Positions 9,792-20,810 of a DNA stretch of 64,000 nucleotides are shown in pieces. This DNA comes from JAVSMW01 sp032027005 (GTDB taxonomy: Bacteria; Bacillota; Thermincolia; Thermincolales; UBA2595), in contig JAVSMW010000013.1 of NCBI GenBank assembly GCA_032027005.1, forward strand, positions 1 through 64,000, read 5' to 3'. How positions within the stretch are numbered: position 1 is the stretch's first letter; every line of letters starts with the position of its first letter. Both the position numbers and the translations under genes were made by a program. The notes beneath the pieces were generated by a model that did no database searches, had not been told where the DNA came from, and saw only the letters and a list, made by a program, of their open reading frames with translations.

Positions 9792-10877
9792 ATGTTTGAA
9801 GACCACGCTTATTTACCCGTCCTCNTCCTCAATTTGCGCAGCACTGACANCCCTCCTGGGGTCTGTTGGTATTTTTGTTTCACTCATTGTACAGCGGCGG
9901 ATTGAGAAGCTGCAGGATATCCTGGAGGAATTTCTGNACCTGTCTTACCAGGNGTGATCGTAACATCACCGGTAAGATGCACAGATTAATAGAAAAATAT
10001 CAGATGCATTACATGTTTCCTGATACCCCCGGTAAAATGATTGTGCAATATATCAATTTAACAATATTTGTCGTTATATTATCATGGATATCTATCTTAG
10101 TAATTGGTTACCGTTATTACTCGCAACAGATTGAACCGGTTTTCCTGGTGCNTATGATAATGGGTCTTGGCATTTNTAATATTTTACCGCCATCTCCTGA
10201 AAAATGNGATTTTCCCCNTTCGGCAATAATTTAATGAGCCCTCTGATTCCACCGCCTGTACAATTAAGGAGTGTGTCATTTTTATCACGCTATGTAAATA
10301 TCTCTGTGAAATCAATCTTAAAGCAGGCCCGGCTGCGCCTTTTTATTAAAATACTAAATAACGGTGCAGCCAGGGTANTNTTAAAAGAAGAGCTTTCTTT
10401 TGANGACTATATATATTATTTACAGATTGTAACCAATAATCAACCGATTTTTATAGCTTATGGTGAACTGATTATGGAATTTGGCCTGGAATCTATTACC
10501 GGAAAACCTATTCCGGCGGCCAAAAACATCAATATNCCCCTGGGTACTGTTGATTTGGGGGAGCAGCCGGCNAAAACGGTACGAAGCCCGCCTGCTCGTG
10601 TTCCCCCGTGGTGNAAAAGCATCCCCTTGAATACTCATTTAACCTGCAAAAACAGGACAGGTTTATCACCATGACCGNTGATCCGGAGATTTCCGTTAAC
10701 NATATGATAACCTATAAAATTGATGAAAATNAAATTGGAGATTATCGAAGNAAATGCAAAACTTCCCTTTTTNCGAACATTTATGAACTCAACTTTACCG
10801 GCCAGAAAACGGTTCGCCTGCGGTCCGCCGTTTACTCCGGACAAAGCTGCTGCCTGCTGCGAGGAGGTTTATATTGA
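9792..10877 (+). CDS. Hypothetical membrane protein (frame-broken at Ns)
   Basis: ATG at 9792, with weak GAGGTG upstream. Merging frames across Ns gives about 360 residues. There is an N-terminal membrane helix (TALLGSVGIFVSLIVQRR) followed by a short coiled stretch, then a second membrane helix (FVVILSWISILVIGYRYY). A long soluble domain follows with a GLESITGKPIPAAKNIN stretch and several beta-like repeats (YSFNLQKQDRF, ITMTADPEISVN). No family is recognised. Its stop codon (10875-10877) directly abuts the stop of the convergent CPBP gene. Confidence 0.5.
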
Positions 10878-11608
10878 CTAAAGGCCTGTCTGGCGAGCCA
10901 GAAACATCATTAGCAGCATCAAAGTGTTCCAGGTACTGTGAGCTGTTATGGATGTAACGAGACTGCCTGNTTTTTCGTAAAAATAGGCCAGCACCATGCC
11001 GCCAACTCCAATTGGNAATAAGCCGGTACAAGTCAAAATGCATAGCACTGNAAAAGAAACCAGACAAAATCAAAGCTGTTCTAACACCCCATTTTGACCG
11101 GATCNAGCGGATAAACCATGCCNGCGGAAATATAGTTCTTCACTGATTGGTGCCAGTATTGATACAGAAATAAAGGGCAGGNANGAATATCTTTTCCCTG
11201 CTTGATACCTGTCAGCATTTTTTCAACATCCTGCGGCGGCGGTGGTCCGATTACAACTGAAACCAGGACACCTAGACCAATTACTGTTACGCTGAGAACT
11301 ACNCCGCCGAGCAAACCGCTTTTTATATTTCCCCCGACATTGGTCCAAATCAGACCCAAATCCNGGGTGGAAGAACCTTTACGACGAGTTAATAACATAA
11401 CTGCCGCAATTATNANGCCTGCCTGTAACAGAGTTCCGGCAAATAGTTGGAGACTATTCTGGGTGACACGGGATAAATCAATAAGCTTATAGATTTGTCT
11501 TAAGAAATGCCGCAAAGCCGGCGCGACCGGAATCATGGCAAATAATGCGGCCAAAACCAAGGCAGCATCCAACCAGGACCATTTNGGGNTTTTACTATCT
11601 GTTTCCAT
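10878..11608 (-). CDS. CPBP-family intramembrane metalloprotease
   Basis: The reading is on the minus strand and broken at Ns. Several membrane helices precede the signature EELYFRG (near 11135), which is the CPBP (Abi/CAAX protease) EExxxR motif, and later SAMHFDLY and TSITAHSTWN supply the conserved histidines. Such proteins cleave or process prenylated or peptide substrates in the membrane; the target here is unknown. The start is taken at ATG 11608 (METDSK) after AGGGCGGAA, and an alternative ATG is at 11629. Length of about 240 residues is normal. It is convergent with the preceding gene, with no gap. Confidence 0.7.
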
Positions 11609-11865
11609 TTCCGCCCTNCCCGGGAACATGTCATCACCAAAATATCTAGATAATATTATTCTGGTACTGNTTTGTTTNATACCTGCTTATTATATTTTTA
11701 TTTACACCGACATGATTTTTATCTTAATAAATTTTCAACTGGNCGTGACATAATAAAAAAGTCAATTTACATTTCCTTTAGATTNACATTTCCTTTAGAC
11801 CCCGAAAATATAAAAACAGCGGCAGGCTAGGCCTTCCCAGGCATGTGAAAAGGAGGAGGGATTNA
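11609..11865. other. Divergent intergenic region
   Basis: This separates the CPBP gene (minus) from the DUF4912 gene (plus), so it should hold promoters for both. An imperfect direct repeat of ACATTTCCTTTAGA is seen at about 11768-11798. No clear -35/-10 pair could be assigned because of Ns. Confidence 0.35.
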
Positions 11866-12599
11866 ATGAACAACNTTGGAGACTATCGGGTTAATTTTAG
11901 TGTTATCGTTTCTCGTTTTTCTCGGAAGCTCATATCTGATTACACGCAACAATAGAANTTCAAGACAAAATTTCGTTACAGGATAAATCNGATGATTTCG
12001 AAGCCGGTGAGGAAATTTTCCCCTTGATTCAATTCCCGCCGGAAATAAAAAAAGAACACGTACCCGAGCTGNCCCCGGGATATAATGATGACAAAATCAC
12101 GGTAATGGCCCNGGACCCGGAAACGATTTTNGCTTATTGGGACATCAGTAAAAAAAAGCGAAACTCCATGCGGCATTCTGTGGGCCCGATTTGGGATAGC
12201 TCCCTGCCGGTCTTAAGAGTTCATGATGTAACCAGAATCGCATATTTTGANCGGAACTAATTCAAATCAATTCNTTGATGTTCCAGTAGACGATTTCTCA
12301 GGCAACTGGTATGTTGCTCCGGCAGTACCAAACCGGACATATTGCANTTGAACTGGGCAGAGTGCTATCTGACGGCACCTTTGTGGTGATGGCCAGGTCT
12401 AATTTTACTTCCACACCCAACAATTGTGTTTCTGATCTGACAGNTCCGGATTGGATGCTGGTTTCTGACAATCAGANAAAACTTTTCGCCCGCATCGGCN
12501 AATCAAACAGGAATCAGTTCCGGTGAAANTGCAAAACCAATAGATGTCCAACACTATCTGTTTCGAAGGGGCTGGTTTAGTTGTCAAAAGGATATTTAG
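11866..12599 (+). CDS. DUF4912 protein, membrane-anchored, glucan-locus
   Basis: ATG at 11866 follows AGGAGGAGGG. An N-terminal membrane helix (LILVLSFLVFLGSSYLI) is followed by a charged linker. The DUF4912 core is then seen: DDKITVMAxDPETIxAYWDI, PVLRVHDVTRI, FSGNWYVAPAVPNRTY, ELGRVLSDGTFVVMARSN. Ns at several points shift the frame. The domain is a beta-sandwich family often found next to GH57 branching enzymes (family knowledge), and a glucan-binding or scaffolding role is plausible. Its 3' end overlaps the GH57 start by 19 bases, which supports translational coupling. Confidence 0.7.
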
Positions 12600-14201
12600 C
12601 TTTAGTGCTGCATGCTCATCTTCCCTATGTCCGGCATCCTGAGCATGAGTTTTTTTTAGAAGAAAACTGGTTTTTTGAGGCTATCACAGAGTGTTATATT
12701 CCATTGATTCATGTATTTGAATCATTAATCAAGGATGGTATTGACTTTCGGATAACCATGTCCTTAACACCTCCGTTAATGTCTATGTTAACTGACGAGG
12801 TCCTCCAGGAGCGTTACTCAAAATACATTACCAGGCAGATTGAATTGGCCGAAAAAGAGATTGAACGGACCAGATGGGATCCAAAATTTCATCATTTGGC
12901 CCTGATGTACAGAGATATGTATATTAGAGCCAGCCAGACTTACCACGACCGTTACCACCGCAATTTATTAACAGCCTTCAAAAGGCTNCAGGATCTTGGT
13001 GTCCTGGAGATAATCACCTGTGGCGCCACCCATGGGTATTTCCCTCTGCTCGGAGTAAAAAAAGAAGGCGTCAAGGCCCAGGTCGGAGTGGCAGTTGACC
13101 TTTACACAAAACACATGGGGCGGCCTCCTATAGGTATCTGGCTGCCGGAGTGTGGCTATAATCCGGGTGATGACTATATATTAAACGATTTTGGCATTAA
13201 ATACTTTTTCACTGATACTCACGGAATTATGCATGCTCAAACCAGACCCAAATATGGAATTTACGCTCCGGTTTACTGTCCGTCAGGGGTTGCAGCTTTT
13301 GCCAGGGATACCGAAACATCAAAGCAGGTCTGNAGCGTCCATGAAGGTTATCCGGGAGATTTTGATTACCGTGAATATTATCGCGATATTGGCTGGGACT
13401 TAGATTATGAATATATTAAACCTTTTATCCATCCAAATGGTCAAAGAATAAATACCGGTATCAAATATTACAGGATTACCGGCAAAACCAATGACAAACA
13501 GCCCTACGAACCATCCTGGGCGCAGCATAAGACTGCAATTCATGCCGGTAACTTTCTTTTTAACCGGGGAAAACAAATAGAATTTTTGACCGAAATCTTT
13601 GACCGCAAACCTATCGTTATTTCTCCTTATGATGCAGAGCTGTTTGGCCATTGGTGGTTTGAAGGACCTCAATTTATCAACAATCTGATCAGAAAAANCA
13701 GTTTATGACCAAACAACTGTTAAACTTATTACACCAGGTGAATATCTGAAAGAGTATCCCATAAATCAAATGACTATTCCCTCTGCTTCCAGTTNGGGCT
13801 ATAGGGGCTATCACGAAGTATGGCTTGAAGGCAGCAATGATTGGATCTACCGCCACCTGCACAAGGCCACGGAACGGATGACTGAACTGNNTGAAAAATT
13901 CCCTGATGCCCAGGGTGATTTGCTGCGCGCTTTAAAACAGGCTGCCCGTGAACTATTGCTGGCCCAAAGCAGCGACTGGGCATTTATTATGAAAACCGGA
14001 ACTATGGTAGATTATGCCGGTAAACGGACAAAACAACATATCTATAACTTTAACGGCTTATATGAAGATATTATGTGGAACAAAATTAATCCGGGATGGC
14101 TTCGCGAACTGGAATGGAAAAATAACATCTTTCCCGATATTAACTACAGACATTTCCTATCTTACCGGCCAACACAGACAAAATTTGCAGTAAATTGTTA
14201 A
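12581..14201 (+). CDS. GH57 1,4-alpha-glucan branching enzyme
   Basis: This enzyme makes alpha-1,6 branches in glycogen-like glucan. The TTG start at 12581 gives MSKGYLALVLHAHLPYVRHP, the GH57 first motif (HAHLPYV). Further motifs are GATHGYFPLL, the nucleophile region GIWLPECGYNPG (Glu), and PYDAELFGHWWFEGP with the acid Asp. A DUF1957-type C-terminal helical domain starts around 13770 (WLEGSNDWIYRHLHKATERM...AARELLLAQSSDWAF). The frame break at N13698 is read as a consensus error. Combined length of about 535 residues is normal. It is coupled to the DUF4912 gene and followed by a strong terminator. Confidence 0.88.
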
Positions 14202-14234
14202 AAAAGGTGCTCCTGGTCAAGGAGCACCTTTTTT
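14201..14234 (+). terminator. Rho-independent terminator after the branching enzyme gene
   Basis: A perfect stem AAGGTGCTCCT / AGGAGCACCTT with loop GGTCA is followed by TTTT. It begins at the stop codon of the GH57 gene, and poly-A on the left side makes it usable in both directions. Confidence 0.9.
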
Positions 14235-14321
14235 CGGCATTTTCTGCAGAAATTCTGGAGGAAATATATGAACTAATATAGAAAGCTAATTTAGAATTAA
14301 TTTTTTAAGGATGGNATACCA

Positions 14322-16542
14322 ATGAGTAAAATAATTATTATTTCTAACCGTTTACCTGTTTCAGTAAAAAAGAATAACGGAAATATTGAATACCAGNAAA
14401 GCATCGGAGGACTTGCCACAGGATTAAAAAGTTATCATGAACAAGCAGATAGCATCTGGGTTGGCTGGTCTGGGATTGCAAATGGAGAAATCTGCGAAGA
14501 AGATAAAAATGCGATTCAAAAGGAACTCCGAGAAAATCATCAATGTCTTCCGGTTTTTTTAACGAGTGACGAAATTGACAAGTATTACAATGGTTTTTGC
14601 AATAATACTATTTGGCCGTTATTTCATTATTTTACAGGTAAAACACAATACGAAACTGAGAACTNGGAAGCATATCAACAGGTTAATGAGAAATTCTTCT
14701 TGGCAGTTNAAACCTATTATTGGAGACAACGATATTATCTGGGTACACGATTATCAGTTAATGCTGCTGCCAAAAATGATCAAGGAGGAGTATCCCAATA
14801 CGCAGGTCGGATTTTTTNCTCCATATTCCTTTTCCTTCTTTTGAAATCTTCCGTTTGCTTANTTGGCGCGAGCAAATCCTGCTGGGCCTGCTGGGAGCAG
14901 ATTTGATTGGATTTCATACCTACGACTATGTCCGGCATTTTTTAAATGCGACGNCACCGCTTGCTGGGACTCGAAAGTAACCTGAATCGAATTAGCTATG
15001 AAGACCGTTACGTTCAAGTAGATGCATTTCCTATGGGGATTGATTATGAATTCTTTGCAAAGGAACATGAGNAGCGATTCCTTTCAGGAAGAGGTCAAGG
15101 AGATTATTAAAGAGACAAAAGGTATACAGATGATTTTATCGATAGACCGTTTGGATTATACTAAAGGCATCCCTGAACGGCTCAGAGCTTTCGGCAAGTT
15201 CCTTACCCAAAATCCGGAATACCGGGAAAAAGTCAGNTTAAATTTAATCGTCGCTCCCTCCAGGGTGGATNGTCCNATATCTATGATGAATTAAGAAGAG
15301 AAATCAAAGAATTAGTCAGTGGACTCAATGGAAAATTTGGAACATTTACCTGGATGCCAGTTTGGTTCTTCTTCCGCTCGTTTTNCCCAGGAAAGCTTAA
15401 TTGCCCTTTACAGGCATTCAGATGTGTTATNGGTCACTCCGCTAAGGGATGGCATGAACCTGGTGGCCAAAGAATATNATTGCAGCCAAATCAGATTATG
15501 AGGGTATGGTAGTGATCAGTGAAACAGCGGGGGCAGCCAACGAATTAGGGGAAGCCGTTGTGGTGAATGCCAATGATTATAATGCTATCGCCCAGNGNGA
15601 CTAAAGACTGCGCTTGCTATGCCCCGTGATGAAAAAATCGCCAGAAATAAAATAATGCACCAAAGGTTACGTCGCTTTGATGTCGAATTTTGGGCCAGTG
15701 AGTTTTTAAATGCGCTGCAGAATACCGTTTTGTATTCAGCCCAGACCATCGCCCAAAGAAGTATTGAGAAAGACAGTCAGCTGATAGAAAGTGCCTATCA
15801 AAATGCTAAAAAACGTGTACTTTTTTTAGATTATGACGGTACGTTAGTAGGTTTTCAAGCCACTCCCGAACAAGCCAAACCTGATCAAGANTTGAAAAGG
15901 TTATTACTCAAGTTAGTTGATGATCCCAGAAATACCCTTGTGCTTATTTCCGGAAGAGAACGATATACCCTGGAAGAATGGTTCGGTGATTTAAACCTAC
16001 ATATCATCGCCTCCCATGGATTATGGATTCGTCANCCCGGGCAAGAGTGGACCATGACAGTAAGCTTGGATAATAACTGGAAAGAGTCTGTCCGTCCTAT
16101 CCTGCTATCATATACGGACCGGATACCATGCTCCTTGATTGAAGAGAAAGACTTTTNCCTGGCTTGGCACTACCGGCAATGTAATCCGGATATAGTCTCA
16201 GTAAAACTAACTGAGTTAAAGGAAACACTTCTGTCAATGACACAAGTCACAACCCTTGGGCTCATGGAAGGCAACAAAGTATTGGAAATCAAAGATAATA
16301 GAGTTAATAAAGGATTTGGTGCTTCTGCCTTTATTCAGAACCAGGATTATGATTTTATTTTCGCCGCGGGAGACGATTATACCGATGAAGATTTATTCTC
16401 TTCACTCCCGCAGGATGCTTTAACTGTCAAAATAGGCTTAGGAAATACCAATGCCCGTTACTTCTTGAAATCATGGCAATTGTTGCGTTTAATTCTGAAG
16501 AAATTTGCAGATATTAGTAATGATTCTCCACAAACTAGTTAA
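14322..16542 (+). CDS. otsAB: Bifunctional trehalose-6-phosphate synthase/phosphatase (OtsA-OtsB fusion)
   Basis: It joins UDP-glucose and glucose 6-phosphate to trehalose 6-phosphate, then removes the phosphate. ATG at 14322 follows AAGGATGG. The N-terminal GT20 domain shows IIISNRLPVSVKK, SIWVGWSG, a WVHDYQLMLLPKMI region, IDRLDYTKGIPERLRAF and VTPLRDGMNLVAKEY. The HAD phosphatase domain begins near 15800 with FLDYDGTLVGF and ends with AAGDDYTDEDLF. Together this is about 740 residues. Several Ns (14659, 14709, 14954, 15271 and others) break the frame in the synthase half, while the junction reads through from residue about 430. Two separate genes cannot be excluded until the Ns near 15596 are resolved. 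Confidence 0.88.
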
Positions 16543-16587
16543 TAAGTTAACCCTGTCGAGGATACATAAAATATAAGGGGAATAATT

Positions 16588-18872
16588 ATGTCAAACAAAA
16601 AAGCAATTTATGAAATTACTGATCTAAAGTTGGATCAATATCACATAACGTTGAATGAAACACTTTTCCATAACGCTAACGGTTATATAGGAATCCGNTT
16701 ACGACTTCGAAGAAGGATATCCGGATGAATGTCATTTTGTAACCAGTCAGTATATTAACGGTTTTTATGATTACACGCCGATGAAACAGGCCGAAAGCTT
16801 ATTTGGACTGGTCAACGAAAAACAAACCATGTTAAATATTGCCGATACCCAGTCTATCAAACTGTTTATCGGGGATGAACAATTCAGCATGTTTGACGGC
16901 ACTGTACTGACGAGCAGGTTATGGGTGGATATGACAAAAGGGGTCACCGTACGGAATGTAGTCTGGCGCTCCCCCNNGGGAAAAGAGCTGGAGATAACCA
17001 TTACCCGTATGACTTCATTTTATCAGCTGTCTCTCTTTACCATTCAGTATGAAGTACTGCCCCTCAACTTTTCAGGCGAGGTCCGCATTGAGTCAAGCCA
17101 TAACGNAAATGTTTTGAACTACGTGGATCCTGACGATCCCCGTATGGCTGATGAAAGTTTCAGATACTTAATACCACTGAGCTGTGAAATAAAAGAAGGA
17201 GCTTCATTCATTACTTCCGGTACTTCCAAATCTGGCCTGGAAGTATGTAGTTGTGTAAAAAACATCTTGTCCCAGGAGCACCAGCTAGAATTTCATATTG
17301 ATAATCATTCTACCACTAGTAAATTTAAAACAAATGCAGTCCGGGGTCAAAAAANTGAACTGATCAAATATGCAGTTTTTTGCGATTCGATACGCTGCGA
17401 CACTCCTAAAAAGCAGGTTGAGCGGGAGCTGGAGCAAGCCCTGGCCGTCTCCTTGCAGCAGCTATACCGGAAANCAAGAAGAATACCTGGCGGATTACTG
17501 GAATAACTNGCCTTGTTGAAGTTGAAGGTAATGATGAGTTTAATATGTACATCAGGTATGGCCTCTATCAATTGGTTCAATCCACCGGCAAGGACTCCTA
17601 TTGCAGTGTCGCCCCAAAAGGGTTAAGCGGAGACGGNTTACGAAGGACACTATTTCTGGGATTCTGAAATGTATATTCAGCCNTTTTTAACGATTACAAA
17701 TCCTTCTCTGTCCAGGACGCTCCTCGAATACCGTTATAGGACTCTGGNATCTGGCCAGGGAGAATGCCCGTATTTTGGGGCACCCGAAAGGAGCACTTTA
17801 TCCCTGGCGGACAATTATGGGCAAAGAATGCTCCGGCTATTTNCCGTCGGGATCAGCGCAGTACCACATTAATGGTGATATTGCCTATGCCGTTATCGCT
17901 TATTATCTAGCGACCAAAGACCTGGCTTTCATGCAGGAAAAAGGTGCGGAAATTATTTGGGAAACAGCCCGGTTATGGATGGACACCGGAAATTTTCATG
18001 AGGGAAAGTTCCATATAAATGATGTAACCGGTCCGGACGAATACACCTGCATTGTGAACAATAACTATTACACCAATGTTATCGCCCAATACAACCTGCG
18101 CTGGGCGGTGAAAATTTATCATCTGCTCAAGCCATCAGTCGGCTTTCAAAATTTAGTTGAAAAACTGGATTTAAGTGAGGATGAAATCCTTGATTTTCAA
18201 AGAGCGGCTGAAAATATGTATTTGCCCTATGATGACAAACTGAAAATTAATCCCCAGGATGACTCTTTTCTGCAGAAAAAGAAATGGGATCTTGCCGCCA
18301 TCCCTAAAAATAAATTCCCTTTGCTCCTTCATTATCATCCGCTGCATTTATATCGTTACCAAATATGCAAACAAGCGGATACTGTCTTGGCCCATTTTAT
18401 CCTGGAAGATGCCCAGCCGGAAGAAGTAATGCTAAATTCGTTCCTATATTATGATAAGATAACGACCCACGATTCCTCGCTTTCATACTGTATATTCAGC
18501 ATCATGGCAGCCCGCTTGGGAATGGAAGAAAAGGCCTTTGCCTATTATGATCGTACCGTCAAATTAGATTTGTTAGATGAACACAATAATACNGGAGATG
18601 GTATTCATGTGGCTAACATGGGCGGTAATTATATGTCTGCTGTCTACGGGTTTGGCGGTTTGCGTCTGAAAGAAAAAGGAATTTCACTGGCCCCGATGCT
18701 GCCCACAAAATGGACGGGGTACAGCTTTAAATTTTCTTTTGAGGGCAGCAGGATTTTGGTTCAGGTTAAGAAGGATCATTGTTTGCTTCATCTGGAAAGC
18801 GGCAGTGCCAAAAGTATAACAGTGTATGGAAAAGAATATCAGTTGAACGACACGCTTCGGATCGGGAGGTAG
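16588..18872 (+). CDS. GH65 disaccharide phosphorylase
   Basis: ATG at 16588 follows AAGGGGAATAATT. The product of about 760 residues is a GH65 inverting phosphorylase, cleaving an alpha-glucoside with phosphate to give beta-glucose 1-phosphate. The N-terminal beta-sandwich includes NANGYIGIR and FEEGYPDECHF. The (alpha/alpha)6 barrel includes KGLSGDGYEGHYFWDSEMY, then GHPKGALYPWRT and HINDVTGPDEYT with the catalytic Glu. The C-terminal jelly-roll follows. Frame breaks at N16688, N17474, N17510 and N17636 are probably sequencing. Family members act on maltose, trehalose, kojibiose or nigerose, and the OtsAB neighbour makes trehalose or trehalose 6-phosphate the favoured guess. It lies 5 bases before beta-PGM, a classic pair. 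Confidence 0.85.
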
Positions 18873-18877
18873 CACCT

Positions 18878-19517
18878 ATGAAATATCAAGCTGTTATTTT
18901 TGACTTAGACGGGGTAATTTGTAACACAGACCATTACCACTATTTATCGTGGAAAAAAATCGCCNGGGGNAAATAGGGGTGAATTTTGACGAGACAGTAA
19001 ATAACCGTCTCCGGGGCATTGGCAGGATGGAAAGTCTGGAAATTCTGCTGGGACCCCGGAGCCAGGAATTCTCGCCGGAAGCTAAAAAGGAATTGACCGA
19101 CAATAAAAATAAGCATTACCGTGATTTGCTAAACAACATGTCCCCTCAAGACCTTGGTGCGGAGGTTAAAAAAACCATGGATCACATCAAGGCCCGTGGT
19201 ATTAAAATCGCCATCGGTTCTTCCAGTAAAAACGCCANAATCAATTTTAAAGCAACTAGGCCTGGAAAATTACTTCGACGCCGNTTTCGGACGGCACTAA
19301 CATTACCCGTTCCAAACCGGACCCGGAAGTGTTTCTGAAAGCAAGTGCCTATTTGGGCATCGAAGCGGAATTATGTTTGGTGGTCGAGGATGCTAAGTCC
19401 GGTCTGGAAGCCGCTTTAGCTGCCAACATGGATTGTGCGGCCATCGGTGATGCGGTAAAGTATAAGCTGGCCAATTATCATTTAAGCAAATNCTCAGACT
19501 TACTGCTCTATGTATAA
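18878..19517 (+). CDS. pgmB: Beta-phosphoglucomutase (HAD superfamily)
   Basis: It converts beta-glucose 1-phosphate from the upstream phosphorylase to glucose 6-phosphate. ATG at 18878 follows GGGAGGTAGC. Motif I is VIFDLDGVICNTDHYHYLSW with the nucleophile Asp and mutase acid Asp. Also seen are RLRGIGRMESLEIL, the motif II region KIAIGSSSKNA, the motif III Lys (KPDPEVFLKASAYLG read across a frame break) and VVEDAKSGLEAALAA. Ns at 18965, 18970, 19239 and 19284 break the frame. Length of about 213 residues is normal. Confidence 0.88.
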
Positions 19518-19663
19518 CTTTTNCCTAAACCCATAAAAAACCCACTATTGGTGAGTTTATTATGGAAGTTCCCTGTCCAAAATCTGACAACCGATAATGC
19601 ACATAGTGNNGGAATACAATCGTAACATAATAATAAAAACAGCGTTAATGAGGTGTGGCAACG

Positions 19664-19759
19664 ATGGACATTTCCATTTTCAAGAAATCCACTGCCAATG
19701 TAGAGCAAATCGATGTACAAACTGCGTTCAACTTATGGAACTTACTAAGAAAGTGTTAA
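19664..19759 (+). pseudogene. Remnant of a DUF3231-type gene
   Basis: A 31-residue reading from ATG 19664 (GAGGTG upstream) contains ANVEQIDVQTAFNLWNLLRK and then stops. This resembles the start of a DUF3231 repeat (TAFNLW motif), whose proteins are normally much longer. It is either a truncated gene or a short product. A membrane protein gene starts 25 bases later. Confidence 0.4.
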
Positions 19760-19784
19760 GGAAAAGTCGTTAGGAGTGGTTTAG

Positions 19785-20358
19785 TTGTTCAAGATTAAGG
19801 ATAGAGTTACTCTTGGAGTTGTGGCAGGTTTAGCCGGAAACCTTGTGAAGTCGGTGATTGATGAAGTTTCAACCAAGAAGAAAATCTCTCAGAGATCTTT
19901 TCGGGGCNACAGCAGCAGGCGCATGGGTATCCAAAAAAGAGTCCACCAACATTAACGGTCAAATCCTAGGGGGCTTATTGGACTTTGGAATGGGTTCGTT
20001 GGGAGGCGTTGGCTCGGTGTACTTATTGTCTAAAACGGGAAAAGATCATCTGGTAACCAAAGGACTTTTGTCGGGAATAACGATGGGTTCACTTATTACA
20101 TTTGCTTTAGCCGCAGTACAATCGAATAAAGCAAAACCGAAAGATGCCGCAAGTAACCTTTCGTACATGGTCAGTCACGCTGCGTACGGGTTAGTTACAA
20201 CTTTTGTTGCGGCTAAACTTGGTGATCAGTCAGTATATGATGTAAAANCCCAAAACAATAACCTAGAGCCAACACGACAAACCACTGAACAAGCAAGTAG
20301 TAGCTTAAAGTCCGTAAAATCCGACCATCGTAGAACTCAAAGTCAAGGGTATCAATAA
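19785..20358 (+). CDS. Integral membrane protein, paralogue of 61689-62279
   Basis: The TTG start at 19785 follows TAGGAGTGG. The N-terminus (FKIKDRVTLGVVAGLAGNLVK) closely matches that of the minus-strand protein at 61689-62279 (LKLKDRITLGFVAGILANIPK). A one-base shift occurs in the AAGAAGAAA run near 19875, after which the reading continues to 20358. Four predicted membrane segments are visible, including LDFGMGSLGGVGSVYLLSKTG, LLSGITMGSLITFALAA and HAAYGLVTTFVAAKLGD. A polar tail rich in S/T/Q ends the product. The function is unknown; the pattern recalls small YqhR-like Firmicute membrane proteins, without certainty. Confidence 0.6.
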
Positions 20359-20406
20359 ACTTCATACCATCACTAATCAACATCTGTAACATCNTGTACG
20401 TTCAAT

Positions 20407-20435
20407 TTGACATTTNTTTAACTCAATGATATACT
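20407..20435 (+). promoter_or_regulatory. SigA promoter upstream of CIRCE
   Basis: TTGACA at 20407-20412 and TATACT at 20430-20435 are separated by 17 bases. It lies directly upstream of the CIRCE element, so HrcA would block the transcript start. Confidence 0.75.
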
Positions 20436-20440
20436 GAGAT

Positions 20441-20467
20441 TTAGCACTCACTAGTGAAGAGTGCTAA
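20441..20467. promoter_or_regulatory. CIRCE element (HrcA operator)
   Basis: A perfect TTAGCACTC-N9-GAGTGCTAA match to the CIRCE consensus. HrcA normally binds this before groESL or hrcA-grpE-dnaK. No heat-shock gene follows here: the next annotated product is a glycosyltransferase-like protein starting about 320 bases away. Confidence 0.95.
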
Positions 20468-20486
20468 CAAAAAATAGATAAACCAA

Positions 20487-20519
20487 CGAAGAGTCACTTT
20501 TTATAAAAGTGACTCTTCG
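20487..20519 (+). other. 15-bp perfect hairpin in the CIRCE leader
   Basis: A perfect stem CGAAGAGTCACTTTT / AAAAGTGACTCTTCG with loop TAT starts 20 bases after CIRCE. It is followed by CTTAATAATC rather than a T-run, so it is a poor intrinsic terminator. It could be a 5' stabiliser, a temperature-sensitive leader, or what is left of a terminator. Confidence 0.7.
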
Positions 20520-20584
20520 CTTAATAATCACTGTAATTATTATACAATAATTCCTCCTAATTCCAAAAATATGGTAAATAGGAG

Positions 20585-20810
20585 TTGATCCGAGATATAG
20601 GAGACAAAAATCCAAACAAGTTAAAGAAAAANGAAAAAAATAGTTGAGAAAGTTACTTTGCAACCCGCAATCGCACCGGNAAACAGTCCCGGNAAAGAAA
20701 CCTAAAAAGCATTAATACCTGATGCCATCTACGGGAACAGAAAACAATATAATTCGATTATGGATATTAATCCAAATCTGATAAAATGGAAAGTGAGCGA
20801 GGACGTATAA
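20585..20810 (+). other. Possible small ORF, frame uncertain
   Basis: Between the CIRCE leader and the glycosyltransferase, coding-like text is seen in shifted frames: KIVEKVTLQPAIAP and, later, KALIPDAIYGNRKQYN with NPNLIKWKVSEDV ending at TAA 20808-20810. Three Ns (20632, 20680, 20693) interrupt it. It has no recognised family and no clear start. If real it would be the first gene under the CIRCE promoter. Confidence 0.3.

Noticed and set aside
13698..13770. Programmed frameshift in the GH57 gene
   Set aside because: The break sits on an N and no slippery heptamer or stimulatory structure is evident.
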